Shown piece by piece: positions 1 through 8,243 of a stretch of DNA of 64,000 nt; positions within the stretch are counted from its first letter, which is position 1, and every line of letters starts with the position of its first letter. This DNA is from Neobacillus mesonae (GTDB taxonomy: Bacteria > Bacillota > Bacilli > Bacillales > Cytobacillaceae): positions 398,203 through 462,202 of the forward strand of contig NZ_KV440949.1 of the NCBI RefSeq assembly GCF_001636315.1. Direction: 5' to 3'. The position numbers and the translations under genes are program-made. The notes beneath the pieces are model-generated. The model was not told the DNA's origin and did not search any database. It saw only the letters and a list, made by a program, of their open reading frames with translations.

Positions 1-1377
1 GGTGTTATGATGTTATTAAACCAAGGAAATACAATTAAAATTTCGCCACAGTTATTCTACGAGATCATGACAATCCACGGGACTGGGATGGTTGGCATCG
101 CAGCATTAGGTGGAAGCGCCATCATGTGGTATTTCTTATCAAAGTATATTCAGCTGAATCCGAAGATCTTTTTCACCAATTTGTTTCTCACTTTAATTGG
201 GGTGATTATGGTCTTGGCTGCTATTTTTGTGTTTAATTTTTCTGATGGCTGGACCTTCCTTTATCCGCTGCCTTCTGCCTCGGCAAAAATATATGGTACA
301 ACGGGTGCCTTACTATTCCTATTTGGCTTGTTAATCTTAGGTATTGGGTATCTGATTATGTACTTCTATATAGCTGCGAGACTTATCAAAGAATATGGCG
401 GCCTAGGTAAATCACTTGGCTGGGATTATATTTTTAGAGGCAAGAAAGGTTATGGACCGCCTTCTGCTGTTGTTGCTTCTACAATGGTGATTATCGCAAA
501 TTCTGTAGGTGTCCTCGCAGGGGCAACAGCCCTAGTCGAGTCAATCATCAATATTTTGTTCCCTGCTGTCTCCTTTGATCCAATGATGGCAAAACATTTA
601 ACTTATGCTTTTGGACATATCTTTGCAAACTGTACGATTTATATGGCGGTTATTGCCGTTTACGAAATATTATCTGAATACACAGGCCGTCCGTGGAAAC
701 CCAATAAAGCGTTTCTCATTGCATGGAACTGTTCTACCCTGTTTACATTGATGATCTATACGCACCATCTATTAATGGACTTTGCGGTACCGCAATGGAT
801 GTTAATTATTGGACAAGTATTTTCATATGCTAATGGTCTGCCAGTTATGGTTGTAACGGCCTATGGTGCGTTGATGATTGTATTCCGTTCAGCTGTTAAA
901 TGGGACTTTGCATCTAGTATGATGTTTTTGGCGATGTTCGGCTGGGTGGCCGGTGCTGTTCCAGCAATTATTGATGCAACAATTGTTGTAAATCACGTCA
1001 TGCATAATACAAAATGGGTACCTGGACATTTCCATACTTATATGGGAATGGGTGTAATTGCGATGATCTTTGGCTTCATGTATTATTTCAATAAAACAGA
1101 AGGTACCCAAAAACAAACAGGCACTGATCAGTTTGCAATTGCTATCTATTTTCTTTTCTTCTCCGGTTTAGCAGGCTCATTTCTATATGCTGGAAAAATC
1201 AGTGTCCCTCGCCGCTGGGCAGAGCATTTACCAGAATGGACCGGTTCAGACCAAATCGGTGCCATTTGTGGTGCTTTTGTAATAATCGCTGCAGTAATCT
1301 TTACCACTCGATTTATTTATGGTTTAAGAAATGTGGGGAAAAAGCCGCAAGAAAAAATCTTTAAATCTGTTTCATAA
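1..1377 (+). CDS. Heme-copper oxidase family catalytic subunit I, 5'-partial; candidate CuA-type NO reductase
   Basis: Membrane catalytic subunit of a heme-copper oxidase-superfamily enzyme (O2 or NO reduction). The frame is open to the window edge and the first visible helix carries the low-spin heme His (His24 counted from the ATG at 7), so helix I is probably upstream. Visible ligands: CuB/FeB His204 in FGH, His253-His254 in YTHH, heme His341 and His343 in VPGHFHTY. Four residues after His204, where A- and B-family O2 reductases have the cross-linked Tyr, there is Asn208. That absence, and the nearby nitrate-respiration, SCO and cupredoxin genes, make a CuA-type NO reductase (as in Bacillus azotoformans) plausible. 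Alternative: a divergent B-type oxidase. A strong terminator follows at once. The family is certain; the substrate is inference. Confidence 0.85.
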   Translation, partial: GVMMLLNQGNTIKISPQLFYEIMTIHGTGMVGIAALGGSAIMWYFLSKYIQLNPKIFFTNLFLTLIGVIMVLAAIFVFNFSDGWTFLYPLPSASAKIYGTTGALLFLFGLLILGIGYLIMYFYIAARLIKEYGGLGKSLGWDYIFRGKKGYGPPSAVVASTMVIIANSVGVLAGATALVESIINILFPAVSFDPMMAKHLTYAFGHIFANCTIYMAVIAVYEILSEYTGRPWKPNKAFLIAWNCSTLFTLMIYTHHLLMDFAVPQWMLIIGQVFSYANGLPVMVVTAYGALMIVFRSAVKWDFASSMMFLAMFGWVAGAVPAIIDATIVVNHVMHNTKWVPGHFHTYMGMGVIAMIFGFMYYFNKTEGTQKQTGTDQFAIAIYFLFFSGLAGSFLYAGKISVPRRWAEHLPEWTGSDQIGAICGAFVIIAAVIFTTRFIYGLRNVGKKPQEKIFKSVS

Positions 1378-1380
1378 TAA

Positions 1381-1419
1381 AAACAATCCAGCCGAAAATG
1401 TTCGGCTGGATTGTTTTTT
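1381..1419 (+). terminator. Rho-independent terminator of the oxidase gene
   Basis: A perfect 16-bp inverted repeat (1381-1396 with 1401-1416), loop AATG, followed by T residues. It begins four bases after the stop codon. Confidence 0.93.
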
Positions 1420-1550
1420 CATTTATTTTAAAATACTTTTTTAGAATAGCCTTTTTTTAAATACTTTTAACAATTTCGGGCAGTTCGTCCAATCGTTTGG
1501 ACATGCTTCTACATATTTTGTATTAGTAAAGCATAAGGAGGTGTAGCATA

Positions 1551-1646
1551 ATGAGTGGATATGGTGGAAGCATGAGCTTTGTTTTGATTGTTGTTCTGTT
1601 TATCCTGTTAATCATCGTAGGTACTTCCTTCGGTAGTTTCTACTAA
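1551..1646 (+). CDS. YjcZ-family sporulation protein (31 aa)
   Basis: A tiny hydrophobic protein: Gly/Tyr-rich N-terminus (MSGYGGSMS), one transmembrane stretch (FVLIVVLFILLIIVG) and a short polar end. This is the layout of the YjcZ family, small membrane peptides annotated as sporulation proteins in Bacillus. An excellent ribosome site AAGGAGGTG (1535-1543) sets the ATG. Too short for ordinary ORF cut-offs. It is monocistronic between two terminators. The molecular role is unknown. Confidence 0.85.
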   Translation: MSGYGGSMSFVLIVVLFILLIIVGTSFGSFY

Positions 1647-1724
1647 GGGTAAAGGAACCATCCAGTCGGCAGTCCTCCACAAATGACAGTGGGATTGTTC
1701 TATACTATCCTGTAATCCTCCTAA

Positions 1725-1759
1725 AATAAAGGCTGAGCGTTCGGTGCTCAGCCTTTATT
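1725..1759. terminator. Bidirectional terminator between the yjcZ-like and nuclease genes
   Basis: A 14-bp inverted repeat, AATAAAGGCTGAGC (1725-1738) with its complement at 1746-1759. It sits between convergent genes; the A/T-rich outer bases can serve both strands. Confidence 0.8.
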
Positions 1760-1765
1760 ATGATA

Positions 1766-2659
1766 CTACCTCTTAGATTTTCGATATCCGGCATCCTGTG
1801 CATCTTTTTCAGAACAAAACCAAACAATATTGTCCTTAGCAGCATCATAGTAATTTCCGCCAGGAACATGGTAAATATGAGAATTGGCGTTCCCTTTAAT
1901 TTTACCTTTACAGTTCAAGTTTGTTTCTTTGTCGTCACTAGGGTTATTTTGGAAGCTGCCCCCGCCTATATTTTTTGAAGGCGTTTTGGACGGTTGATTG
2001 TTGGTTGACTTATCGGAATGATATCCATCCTCTTGTGCGTAATTTTCAATCGACCAAATACCGACACCTTTTTTCTGAGCTTTTTTCTGAATCGCGTAAA
2101 ACTCATCTACATATTTAGTATTTGGTGCATAAATATAGGCAACGCGGGCCAGCCCTTTCTCAAGCAGCATTTTATTAAACATTTTGCCATCGACATAAAT
2201 ATAAGCCAGCAGGCGGCCGTATTTATCACGGCCATCGCCGATCCCTGGTTCAATCTCTACCTTTTTGCCAACAGGAAGGATTTTTTTTGTATAATCCGAT
2301 GCCTCAGGTCCAAACGGCTGAACTCCCAGGCGGGGATGATGTGTTTCCGGCGTATCCACACAAAGCATTCTTACCTTTTCTATTCGATTATTGAACTTTA
2401 TTTCAACAGTGTCACCGTCGATATTTTTCACAATAACAGCAGGTATCAGTTTCTTATCGCTTTTGGATACAGTTGGTACATTCTTTTCCGGTACCGCTTC
2501 TTTAGGCTGGTCTGCCTTTTGCTCAACAGGCGGTGCGGCATGATTTGAGTTTTCTTTATTGGGGTTTTTTGAAGCAGTTTCAGAATCTGCACATCCGGAA
2601 AGAAAAACAGATAGAATGAAAACAAAAAACAATAGGGAATACTGTAGTTTATTCCGCAT
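1766..2659 (-). CDS. Thermonuclease-family lipoprotein (SNase domain)
   Basis: Predicted secreted, membrane-anchored nuclease. The start is taken at the second ATG (2659) because the AAAGAGG site abuts the first ATG (2668) but lies about 10 nt before this one. The lipoprotein signal peptide has lipobox LSGC (lipidated Cys23). A low-complexity linker (~25-75) precedes the staphylococcal-nuclease fold (~75-205), which holds the catalytic pattern: Arg in VRMLCVDTPE, the Asp and Glu of that loop, and Arg in KYGRLL. A C-terminal ~45-residue module (GNANSHIYHVPG, Cys in WFCSEKDA) resembles the small domain often appended to Bacillus extracellular nucleases. Likely degrades external DNA or RNA. Single gene with its own terminator. 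Confidence 0.88.
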   Translation of the reverse strand: MRNKLQYSLLFFVFILSVFLSGCADSETASKNPNKENSNHAAPPVEQKADQPKEAVPEKNVPTVSKSDKKLIPAVIVKNIDGDTVEIKFNNRIEKVRMLCVDTPETHHPRLGVQPFGPEASDYTKKILPVGKKVEIEPGIGDGRDKYGRLLAYIYVDGKMFNKMLLEKGLARVAYIYAPNTKYVDEFYAIQKKAQKKGVGIWSIENYAQEDGYHSDKSTNNQPSKTPSKNIGGGSFQNNPSDDKETNLNCKGKIKGNANSHIYHVPGGNYYDAAKDNIVWFCSEKDAQDAGYRKSKR

Positions 2660-2728
2660 AAAGCACATACCTCTTTTGACTTTAATAATATATTTACTAT
2701 TGTAACAAAACTTAACTAAAATCTGAAC

Positions 2729-2760
2729 AAAAAAAAGAGAGAAGATAGTTCTTCTCTCTT
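2729..2760 (-). terminator. Terminator of ltaS
   Basis: AAGAGAGAAGA (2735-2745) pairs with 2750-2760 around TAGT. On the minus strand it is followed by a run of T (A-run 2729-2736). It directly follows the ltaS stop. Confidence 0.88.
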
Positions 2761-2762
2761 AC

Positions 2763-4724
2763 TTATTGATTATTTTCAGTAGACTTTGTCCCTTTTTTGG
2801 CATTAGGTCCAAGGTAGTCAAAATCATTTGGGTTTATTGGTGTATATCCTTCTGGCTGGTAAAAGCGCAGAAGGTCTTTATAAACAATTTCATCAGACAT
2901 TTGTAATTCCGTATTAACACTGTCTGCAATGTCACTACAAGCTGCGGAATCTTCCATTAGTTCCTCTGATTCAGAGGAATAGCACTTGTCTTTTACTTGG
3001 ATTACATCACCTGACACATAGTCTCCATTGCGGAATAAAGCCCAATTACGATGCTGCTTCGATAATAAATCAGAACCGAATTCCAAGTAATCCTTCGTAT
3101 CAATACCTAGCAGATGAAGTACTGTTGGACGTACGTCTACTTCTCCGCCAACTTGAGATTGGATTCCGCCTTTCACACCAGGAACATGGATAAATAACGG
3201 CACACGCTGTAATTTTGCACTAATTGGCGGTGTAATTTCATCGACACCTAGTACTTTAGCCATTGCATCGTTATGGTTTTCGGAAATACCATAGTGGTCA
3301 CCGTACAAGACAACAACTGTATTATCATATAATCCAGAAGCCTTTAAGTCGTTAAAGAATTGTTCCAAGGCCTGGTCCATATAATGGGCGGATTGGAAAT
3401 ATTGGTTTACAACCGTATCACCATAATCACCTGCAGGGAATTCTGTATCACCAGGATCCATGGCAAATGGGAAATGGTTCGATAAAGTAATAAACTTCGT
3501 ATAGAACGGCTGCTTTAAGCCTGTAAGCATTGGCATTGACTCTGTAAAGAAAGGTTTATCCTTTAAACCATAGTTCTTTGTATTTTCTTCTGTCATGTTA
3601 TAGTATTCGGCATCGAAAAATTGGTCATAGCCAAATGCTTTATAAATCACATTTCGATTCCAGAATGTTTTATAGTTTCCGTGGAATACTGCAGATGTAT
3701 ACCCCTGCCCTTTTAATATAGCAGGCATGGCTTGGTAGGTATTTTGTGCTTTGTTAACGAAAACAGCTCCCTGTGCCATCGGATAAAGCGAATTCTCCAT
3801 TAAAAACTCAGCATCAGAAGTTTTCCCCTGTCCTGTTTGATGGTAGAAATTCTTAAAATAGAATGTGTTTTTATCATGTGTTAAAGAGTTTAAGAATGGT
3901 GTAACTTCCTTACCATCCGGCATTTTATAATCAATCATGAAGCTTTGTAATGACTCCATTGACACATAAATCACGTTCATGCCTTTGGCCTTACCAAAAT
4001 ATTTTGGATTTGGAGCCGCATAATTTGCCTTACGGTAGTTCTCAACATCTGTAATATCACTAGAATCAGCAAGTGCCCGCTGACTGGAGGATTTAACATT
4101 TTGAATCACATCATAAATCGTAAAGTTATAAGCACCTAGATATTTCACCAAGTAATTTCGGTCAAAGGAACGAGTTAATAATTGTGGACGGTCCTTTTCA
4201 GCTAATCCCAAGTTAAATAAGAAAGTGGTAATGGAAAATAACAAAACGATTTTAAAAGATTTTCTGTTCGTTACCGTCACATTTTTGAATACTGTTAATG
4301 CTAATGCGATCAAAATAAAGAAATCAGTGAAATAAAGAATGTCCCAAGGCGACATTAACGATAAAGCACTATCACCTAACTGACCAGCGTTCGTCTTTGT
4401 CTGCATTAAAACTGGAACAGTGATGAAATCATTAAAGAAACGATAGTAAGCTATATTGGCATACAGCAAGAACGATAAGATGAAGTTAGTGATAATCATG
4501 ACCATCTTTGTTCGTTTCTTAAATAATAAGGCCAGCCCGAAAAAGAATAGCGCTGAGCTTAACGGATTAATAAACAATAAAAATTTCTGCAGGTTATTGT
4601 CAATACCAAGATTAAATTCAATTCGATAGGCCGCATACGTTTTAATCCAGAATAGGACAACGGCAATTGCAAAAAATGTAATATGACTATTATTTAATTT
4701 TTTGGATAGTCGTAATTTATTCAT
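2763..4724 (-). CDS. ltaS: Lipoteichoic acid synthase family (LtaS-like)
   Basis: Membrane enzyme that polymerises glycerol phosphate from phosphatidylglycerol into lipoteichoic acid. Five N-terminal transmembrane helices (~13-170) are followed by an extracellular sulfatase-like domain. The catalytic Thr is in GQGKTSDAEF (~Thr302), with metal ligands in SMES (Glu257) and YGDHYG. An ALA-D signal-peptidase site near residue 219 matches the position where family members are cleaved to release the soluble domain. Length of 653 aa is normal. Bacilli have several paralogues (LtaS, YfnI, YqgS, YvgJ), so the exact orthologue is not certain. Monocistronic. Confidence 0.92.
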   Translation of the reverse strand: MNKLRLSKKLNNSHITFFAIAVVLFWIKTYAAYRIEFNLGIDNNLQKFLLFINPLSSALFFFGLALLFKKRTKMVMIITNFILSFLLYANIAYYRFFNDFITVPVLMQTKTNAGQLGDSALSLMSPWDILYFTDFFILIALALTVFKNVTVTNRKSFKIVLLFSITTFLFNLGLAEKDRPQLLTRSFDRNYLVKYLGAYNFTIYDVIQNVKSSSQRALADSSDITDVENYRKANYAAPNPKYFGKAKGMNVIYVSMESLQSFMIDYKMPDGKEVTPFLNSLTHDKNTFYFKNFYHQTGQGKTSDAEFLMENSLYPMAQGAVFVNKAQNTYQAMPAILKGQGYTSAVFHGNYKTFWNRNVIYKAFGYDQFFDAEYYNMTEENTKNYGLKDKPFFTESMPMLTGLKQPFYTKFITLSNHFPFAMDPGDTEFPAGDYGDTVVNQYFQSAHYMDQALEQFFNDLKASGLYDNTVVVLYGDHYGISENHNDAMAKVLGVDEITPPISAKLQRVPLFIHVPGVKGGIQSQVGGEVDVRPTVLHLLGIDTKDYLEFGSDLLSKQHRNWALFRNGDYVSGDVIQVKDKCYSSESEELMEDSAACSDIADSVNTELQMSDEIVYKDLLRFYQPEGYTPINPNDFDYLGPNAKKGTKSTENNQ

Positions 4725-5256
4725 ATATAATTTCTCCCCTCACTTACCAAACTAAAGCCTCGGTAAACGAACTTCATTACTATACCATATTTTTATTGAA
4801 ATGAAAAACATAATTCGTACCATTAATTGTTTAATTTATCGCTATTTTTTTCCATATTTTTTCGCCAATTTCGACAACAGCCATTTACTTATACAGCTCA
4901 ATCCTATTTATTTTATCCAATTGTCCATTTCATTTGTATGATTACTAACGGTTGGACATGACTATTTTTAGGTCTCAATTATATAAGACGAAATACCAGC
5001 TGAATGGTTTCATCTTTTTTGCATTTTGATTTACACTCTAGACGCTTCGCCTTCGCTCCAATCAATATTAAGGTAAATTCAAAAAAGCATAAAATCATTC
5101 ATACTCAGCGTCTAAAAAAGGATTTCTAATTATCATATACTGGAATTATTTAGGATGCAATATGATTTTAGCCTTATCTTTTTCCGTGATGGGTCGAATA
5201 AAAATAGTTTCTAAGGCAACGATATACAAAAACCGAGTTAAAAAAGGGGGGAAAGT
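4725..5256. other. Intergenic region upstream of ltaS (no gene seen)
   Basis: AT-rich 530-bp gap. It holds the ltaS promoter region, a short degenerate copy (about 5045-5070) of the repeat edge GCTCCAATCAA seen again near 17450, and imperfect complementary segments at about 5004-5034 and 5073-5095. No open frame with a ribosome site was found. Confidence 0.5.
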
Positions 5257-5445
5257 ATGCCGAGAATTAGGTCGGATTTTACAAATAGTCCGTATTTTGT
5301 AGATGAACCCGGGAATTGGCATTTAAAACCGGGGGCACCAAAGGAATTACAAATCGAGCTTGAACAATATTTAGACAGTCTGACAATTGAAGATGACGCA
5401 GGCACCATTAATGGAAACCAAATTCAATACCCATATAATCGTTAA
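5257..5445 (+). CDS. Hypothetical protein, 62 aa
   Basis: Small acidic soluble protein starting MPRIRSDFTNSPYF and ending QIQYPYNR. No membrane segment and no known motif recognised. The ATG follows a strong AAAAAAGGGGGGAAAGT ribosome site. It sits just before the spore gene sspH, so a sporulation or germination role is possible but unproven. Confidence 0.65.
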   Translation: MPRIRSDFTNSPYFVDEPGNWHLKPGAPKELQIELEQYLDSLTIEDDAGTINGNQIQYPYNR

Positions 5446-5542
5446 TATAATAGAAGCAAACGATTTCACAATGAAGATTATGGTATAGAGCATAACTCAA
5501 ATACAAAGAATATACTGATTAAATTATCAAGGAGTGATTGGA

Positions 5543-5722
5543 TTGAACCAGAATCGAATTAAACAAATTTTGTCGTCTTCAGCCGATATTGAGGTCAAAT
5601 ATAATGGCGCGTCTGTATGGATTGATCAATTAAATGAGGATGGCAGAACAGCTACGGTTCATTTAAGAGGGCCGCTTGAGGAACGTACGATTGTAGAGCT
5701 TCACGAACTTGTTGAGGAGTAA
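5543..5722 (+). CDS. sspH: H-type small acid-soluble spore protein
   Basis: Minor small acid-soluble spore protein of the SspH family, made in the forespore. The true start is TTG 5543: AAGGAGTG (5529-5536) lies 6 nt upstream, while the GTG at 5534 lies inside that site. The resulting 59 residues (MNQNRIKQILSS...) match the usual SspH length and the N-terminal RIKQIL/YNG.SVWI/LRGPLE layout. Expected to be controlled by SigG; the promoter was not resolved. Confidence 0.82.
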   Translation: MNQNRIKQILSSSADIEVKYNGASVWIDQLNEDGRTATVHLRGPLEERTIVELHELVEE

Positions 5723-5729
5723 AAAGAGA

Positions 5730-5750
5730 AGGCAGGAGTATCTCCTGCCT
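5730..5750 (-). terminator. Hairpin between convergent small genes
   Basis: AGGCAGGAG pairs with CTCCTGCCT around TAT. It overlaps the stop of the minus-strand 53-aa gene, and on that strand is followed by a T-rich tract. Confidence 0.6.
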
Positions 5751-5910
5751 ATACCATGTCTTCGTTTTCCCGTTCAATTTCACTTGGCTGCGGCTGGACA
5801 TTCTGGACAATCGACCCAAGGACTTCTCTGTTAAATTTCCCCGTATCTTGTCCCGCTCCAGGTAAGGTATGCGACATCGGTAATTGTTCTAATTCTTTCC
5901 CTCTAGGCAT
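5749..5910 (-). CDS. Hypothetical protein, 53 aa
   Basis: Short protein beginning MPRGKELEQLPMSHTLPG and ending ERENEDMV. It is polar, with no membrane segment and no motif recognised. An exceptional ribosome site (AAAGGAGGGTG, about 7 nt from the ATG) and correct codon phase support it as a real gene. It is convergent with sspH. A spore role is possible but not shown. Confidence 0.65.
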   Translation of the reverse strand: MPRGKELEQLPMSHTLPGAGQDTGKFNREVLGSIVQNVQPQPSEIERENEDMV

Positions 5911-5959
5911 GTTTACACCCTCCTTTCCCTATAAGTTATCCTATCTGTCTTCATTTTAT

Positions 5960-6613
5960 TTAATCTAACTTTCCAAATCGTTCAAGATCACTATTTTTCC
6001 CGATTACTACCAGCACATCCCCTTCATCAAGCAATTTATCAGGTGATGGTGATATGTATATTTCATGGCCATGGCGGATCGCGATGACACTAATATTAAA
6101 CTTGGCTCGAAAATCTATCTCCCTTAAAGATCTATCAATCATACGCTGCGGTATTTTAACTTCTTCTACGCTATAATCCTTGGAAATTTCTATAAAGTTT
6201 AACACATTTGGTGATAACAGCTGGTGCGCAACTCTTATCCCCATATCACGTTCTGGAAAGACAACCCAATCAGCGCCTACTTTTTCCAGCACTTGCCCAT
6301 GCAGCTTATTTAACGCCTTGGCAATGACCTTCGGGACACCCATTTCTTTTAACACCAAAACACTTAAAATACTTGCTTGAATGTCGTTTCCAATTGCCAC
6401 AATAACAGTGTCGAAATTTCGGATGCCAATTGCTTTCATCGCCTCAGCATCTGTCGAATCAGCAATCACAGCATGGGTAACATATGACTGAGCCTCATCC
6501 ACTCTTTCTTCATTCACATCTATCCCCAAGACATCCTGACCTGATTCAAATAACTTATTAGCTATGTTGAGCCCAAACCTTCCTAATCCAATTACTGCGT
6601 ATTGATCAGCCAT
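5960..6613 (-). CDS. ktrC: KtrC/KtrA-type potassium-channel regulatory protein (RCK)
   Basis: Cytosolic gating ring of a Ktr K+ transporter. An N-terminal RCK/Rossmann domain has the GLGRFG nucleotide motif (residues 9-14) and acidic ligand VLGIDVNEE; a C-terminal TrkA-C domain spans ~135-217 (IPQRMIDRSLREID..., DEGDVLVVIGK). It would bind ATP/ADP and c-di-AMP, as known for KtrA/KtrC. 217 aa is standard. AAGGAGGT precedes the ATG. The gene lies 24 bp after a membrane subunit gene, so both are probably co-transcribed. KtrA versus KtrC cannot be decided firmly from sequence reading alone. Confidence 0.9.
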   Translation of the reverse strand: MADQYAVIGLGRFGLNIANKLFESGQDVLGIDVNEERVDEAQSYVTHAVIADSTDAEAMKAIGIRNFDTVIVAIGNDIQASILSVLVLKEMGVPKVIAKALNKLHGQVLEKVGADWVVFPERDMGIRVAHQLLSPNVLNFIEISKDYSVEEVKIPQRMIDRSLREIDFRAKFNISVIAIRHGHEIYISPSPDKLLDEGDVLVVIGKNSDLERFGKLD

Positions 6614-6637
6614 AGTCGTACCTCCTTGGTGTAAATA

Positions 6638-7975
6638 CTAGCCTATCATGATTTTGCCCTTTGGATAGCGGAATGCATCAGGTTTTCTGCGCATTGTCAC
6701 AGCAAAGGCAACCGTTAAAGGTCCAACCCTTCCGGCAAACATAGTAAAAATAATAAGCGCCTTTCCAATTGGAGACAAGTCCGGGGTTAACCCCATTGAA
6801 AGGCCGACTGTTGCAAAAGCAGATGTTGCTTCGAATAAGATCATCAGAAAATCTTTTCCGTGCTCCGTAATGGTTAGAACAAGCGTTACTAGCGTTACTA
6901 ACGAAAGCCCGCTGAAGGTTACGGTTAATGCCTTATAAATGGTTTCGTATTCAATTCGCTGACGATAAAAAATAACATCTTCTTTCCCGCGAATTTGGGA
7001 CCATACTGCACCAATCAACGTCGTAAACGTGGTGGTCTTAATCCCCCCGCCGGTTGAGCCTGGGGATGCACCAATAAACATGAGGAATATGATTAAAAAT
7101 AAAGAAGTTTGCGTCAGGTCGCCAATACTCAAAGTATTGGCACCCGCTGTTCTTGCCGTTACCGACTGAAATAATGAGCCAAGAATTTTCCCCGTGAACG
7201 ACAGCGGTTTTAGGGTTTTTTCATTCGTTAATTCTAAACAAAAAATCCCGATGGTTCCAATAACGACTAGAAACAAACTTGTCATCAGCACAATTTTTGT
7301 ATGTAATGATAATTTCTTTGAACGGCGATATTCGTAAAGTTCATTCATAACAATAAAACCAATTCCACCTAAAGTAATTAACATACAGACCGTTAAAGTG
7401 ACGATTGGGTCAGCCACATAACCTGTCAGGCTGTGGAATTCACCCATTAGATCAAATCCGGCATTATTAAAATTGGAGATGGAATGAAAAATTCCATAAT
7501 ATATGGCTTTGCCAATTGGCATATCAAAGGCAAAGCGTATGGACAATAGGACAGCGCCAGTACCTTCAATCACAGCCGTAAAGATTAAGATTCGCTTGGC
7601 TAGTCTGACGATTCCTTCCATAGAAATATTATTTAATGATTCCTGGAGCAAAATTCGTTCTTTTAACGATATTCTTTTTCCTAATAAGAACGCAAAAAGT
7701 GTAGCCACCGTCATAAACCCGAGCCCGCCAATTTGAATCAAAGATAAAATGACGATTTGCCCAAAAAGGGTAAACGTTGTCCCTGTATCAACCACAACGA
7801 GGCCAGTTACACAAGTTGCCGAGGTAGCGGTAAATAAAGCATTTAAAAATGACAATCCTTCCCCATCTGTTGTCGCCACAGGAAGTGTCAAAATGAACGC
7901 CCCGATCAGAATAATAAGCGCAAAGCCGATAACTAGTATTTTCGGTGGATCAAGATAGAATTTTTTCTTTTTCAT
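6638..7975 (-). CDS. ktrD: Ktr potassium uptake membrane subunit (KtrD/KtrB type)
   Basis: K+-translocating membrane subunit of the Trk/Ktr/HKT superfamily, partner of the downstream RCK protein. Four pore loops are visible by their selectivity Gly: ATSATCVTGL, SNFNNAGFDL, ARTAGANTL and TSAFATVGLS. The gating loop segment MFIGASPGSTGGGIK in M2C2 is also present. 445 aa is normal. The N-terminus (MKKKKFYLDPPK) is more KtrD-like. The pair here is adjacent, unlike ktrC and ktrD in B. subtilis. Divergent from the narK-PAS gene. Confidence 0.9.
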   Translation of the reverse strand: MKKKKFYLDPPKILVIGFALIILIGAFILTLPVATTDGEGLSFLNALFTATSATCVTGLVVVDTGTTFTLFGQIVILSLIQIGGLGFMTVATLFAFLLGKRISLKERILLQESLNNISMEGIVRLAKRILIFTAVIEGTGAVLLSIRFAFDMPIGKAIYYGIFHSISNFNNAGFDLMGEFHSLTGYVADPIVTLTVCMLITLGGIGFIVMNELYEYRRSKKLSLHTKIVLMTSLFLVVIGTIGIFCLELTNEKTLKPLSFTGKILGSLFQSVTARTAGANTLSIGDLTQTSLFLIIFLMFIGASPGSTGGGIKTTTFTTLIGAVWSQIRGKEDVIFYRQRIEYETIYKALTVTFSGLSLVTLVTLVLTITEHGKDFLMILFEATSAFATVGLSMGLTPDLSPIGKALIIFTMFAGRVGPLTVAFAVTMRRKPDAFRYPKGKIMIG

Positions 7976-8104
7976 AAATTCCTTCCTTACTTTGCTCCGT
8001 CATTTAGACTTATATTTTACCTTATCCAAAGAATAGATTAATTATTTAATTTACAGGCGTAAATAAGAGCCGTTATGATAAAAAAAGAAATTCATATCCT
8101 TAAA

Positions 8105-8154
8105 TGTGCTGTACCTCACAGTTTATTATTGGAACTTGGTCTATAATACACAGA
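8105..8154 (+). promoter_or_regulatory. FNR-type operator and promoter of the NarK-PAS gene
   Basis: TGTGC-TGTACC-TCACA at 8105-8120 matches the FNR/CRP consensus TGTGA-N6-TCACA with one mismatch. A TATAAT -10 lies at 8142-8147. With a start near 8154 the operator is centred at about -41.5, the class II activation position. Confidence 0.72.
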
Positions 8155-8243
8155 GAATTTTTTCCAACTGAGGAACCTGTTTCGTAATATTAGAAAAATG
8201 GTAAGGTAATATTAATAAGGGAATGGAATGAAGGGGGATTAAA

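Noticed and set aside
889..1116. Minus-strand frame inside the oxidase gene
   Set aside because: Antisense shadow of a clear membrane protein gene, without ribosome site or family features. The same applies to the many frames opposite narG, narH, odhA, odhB, trp genes and mprF.
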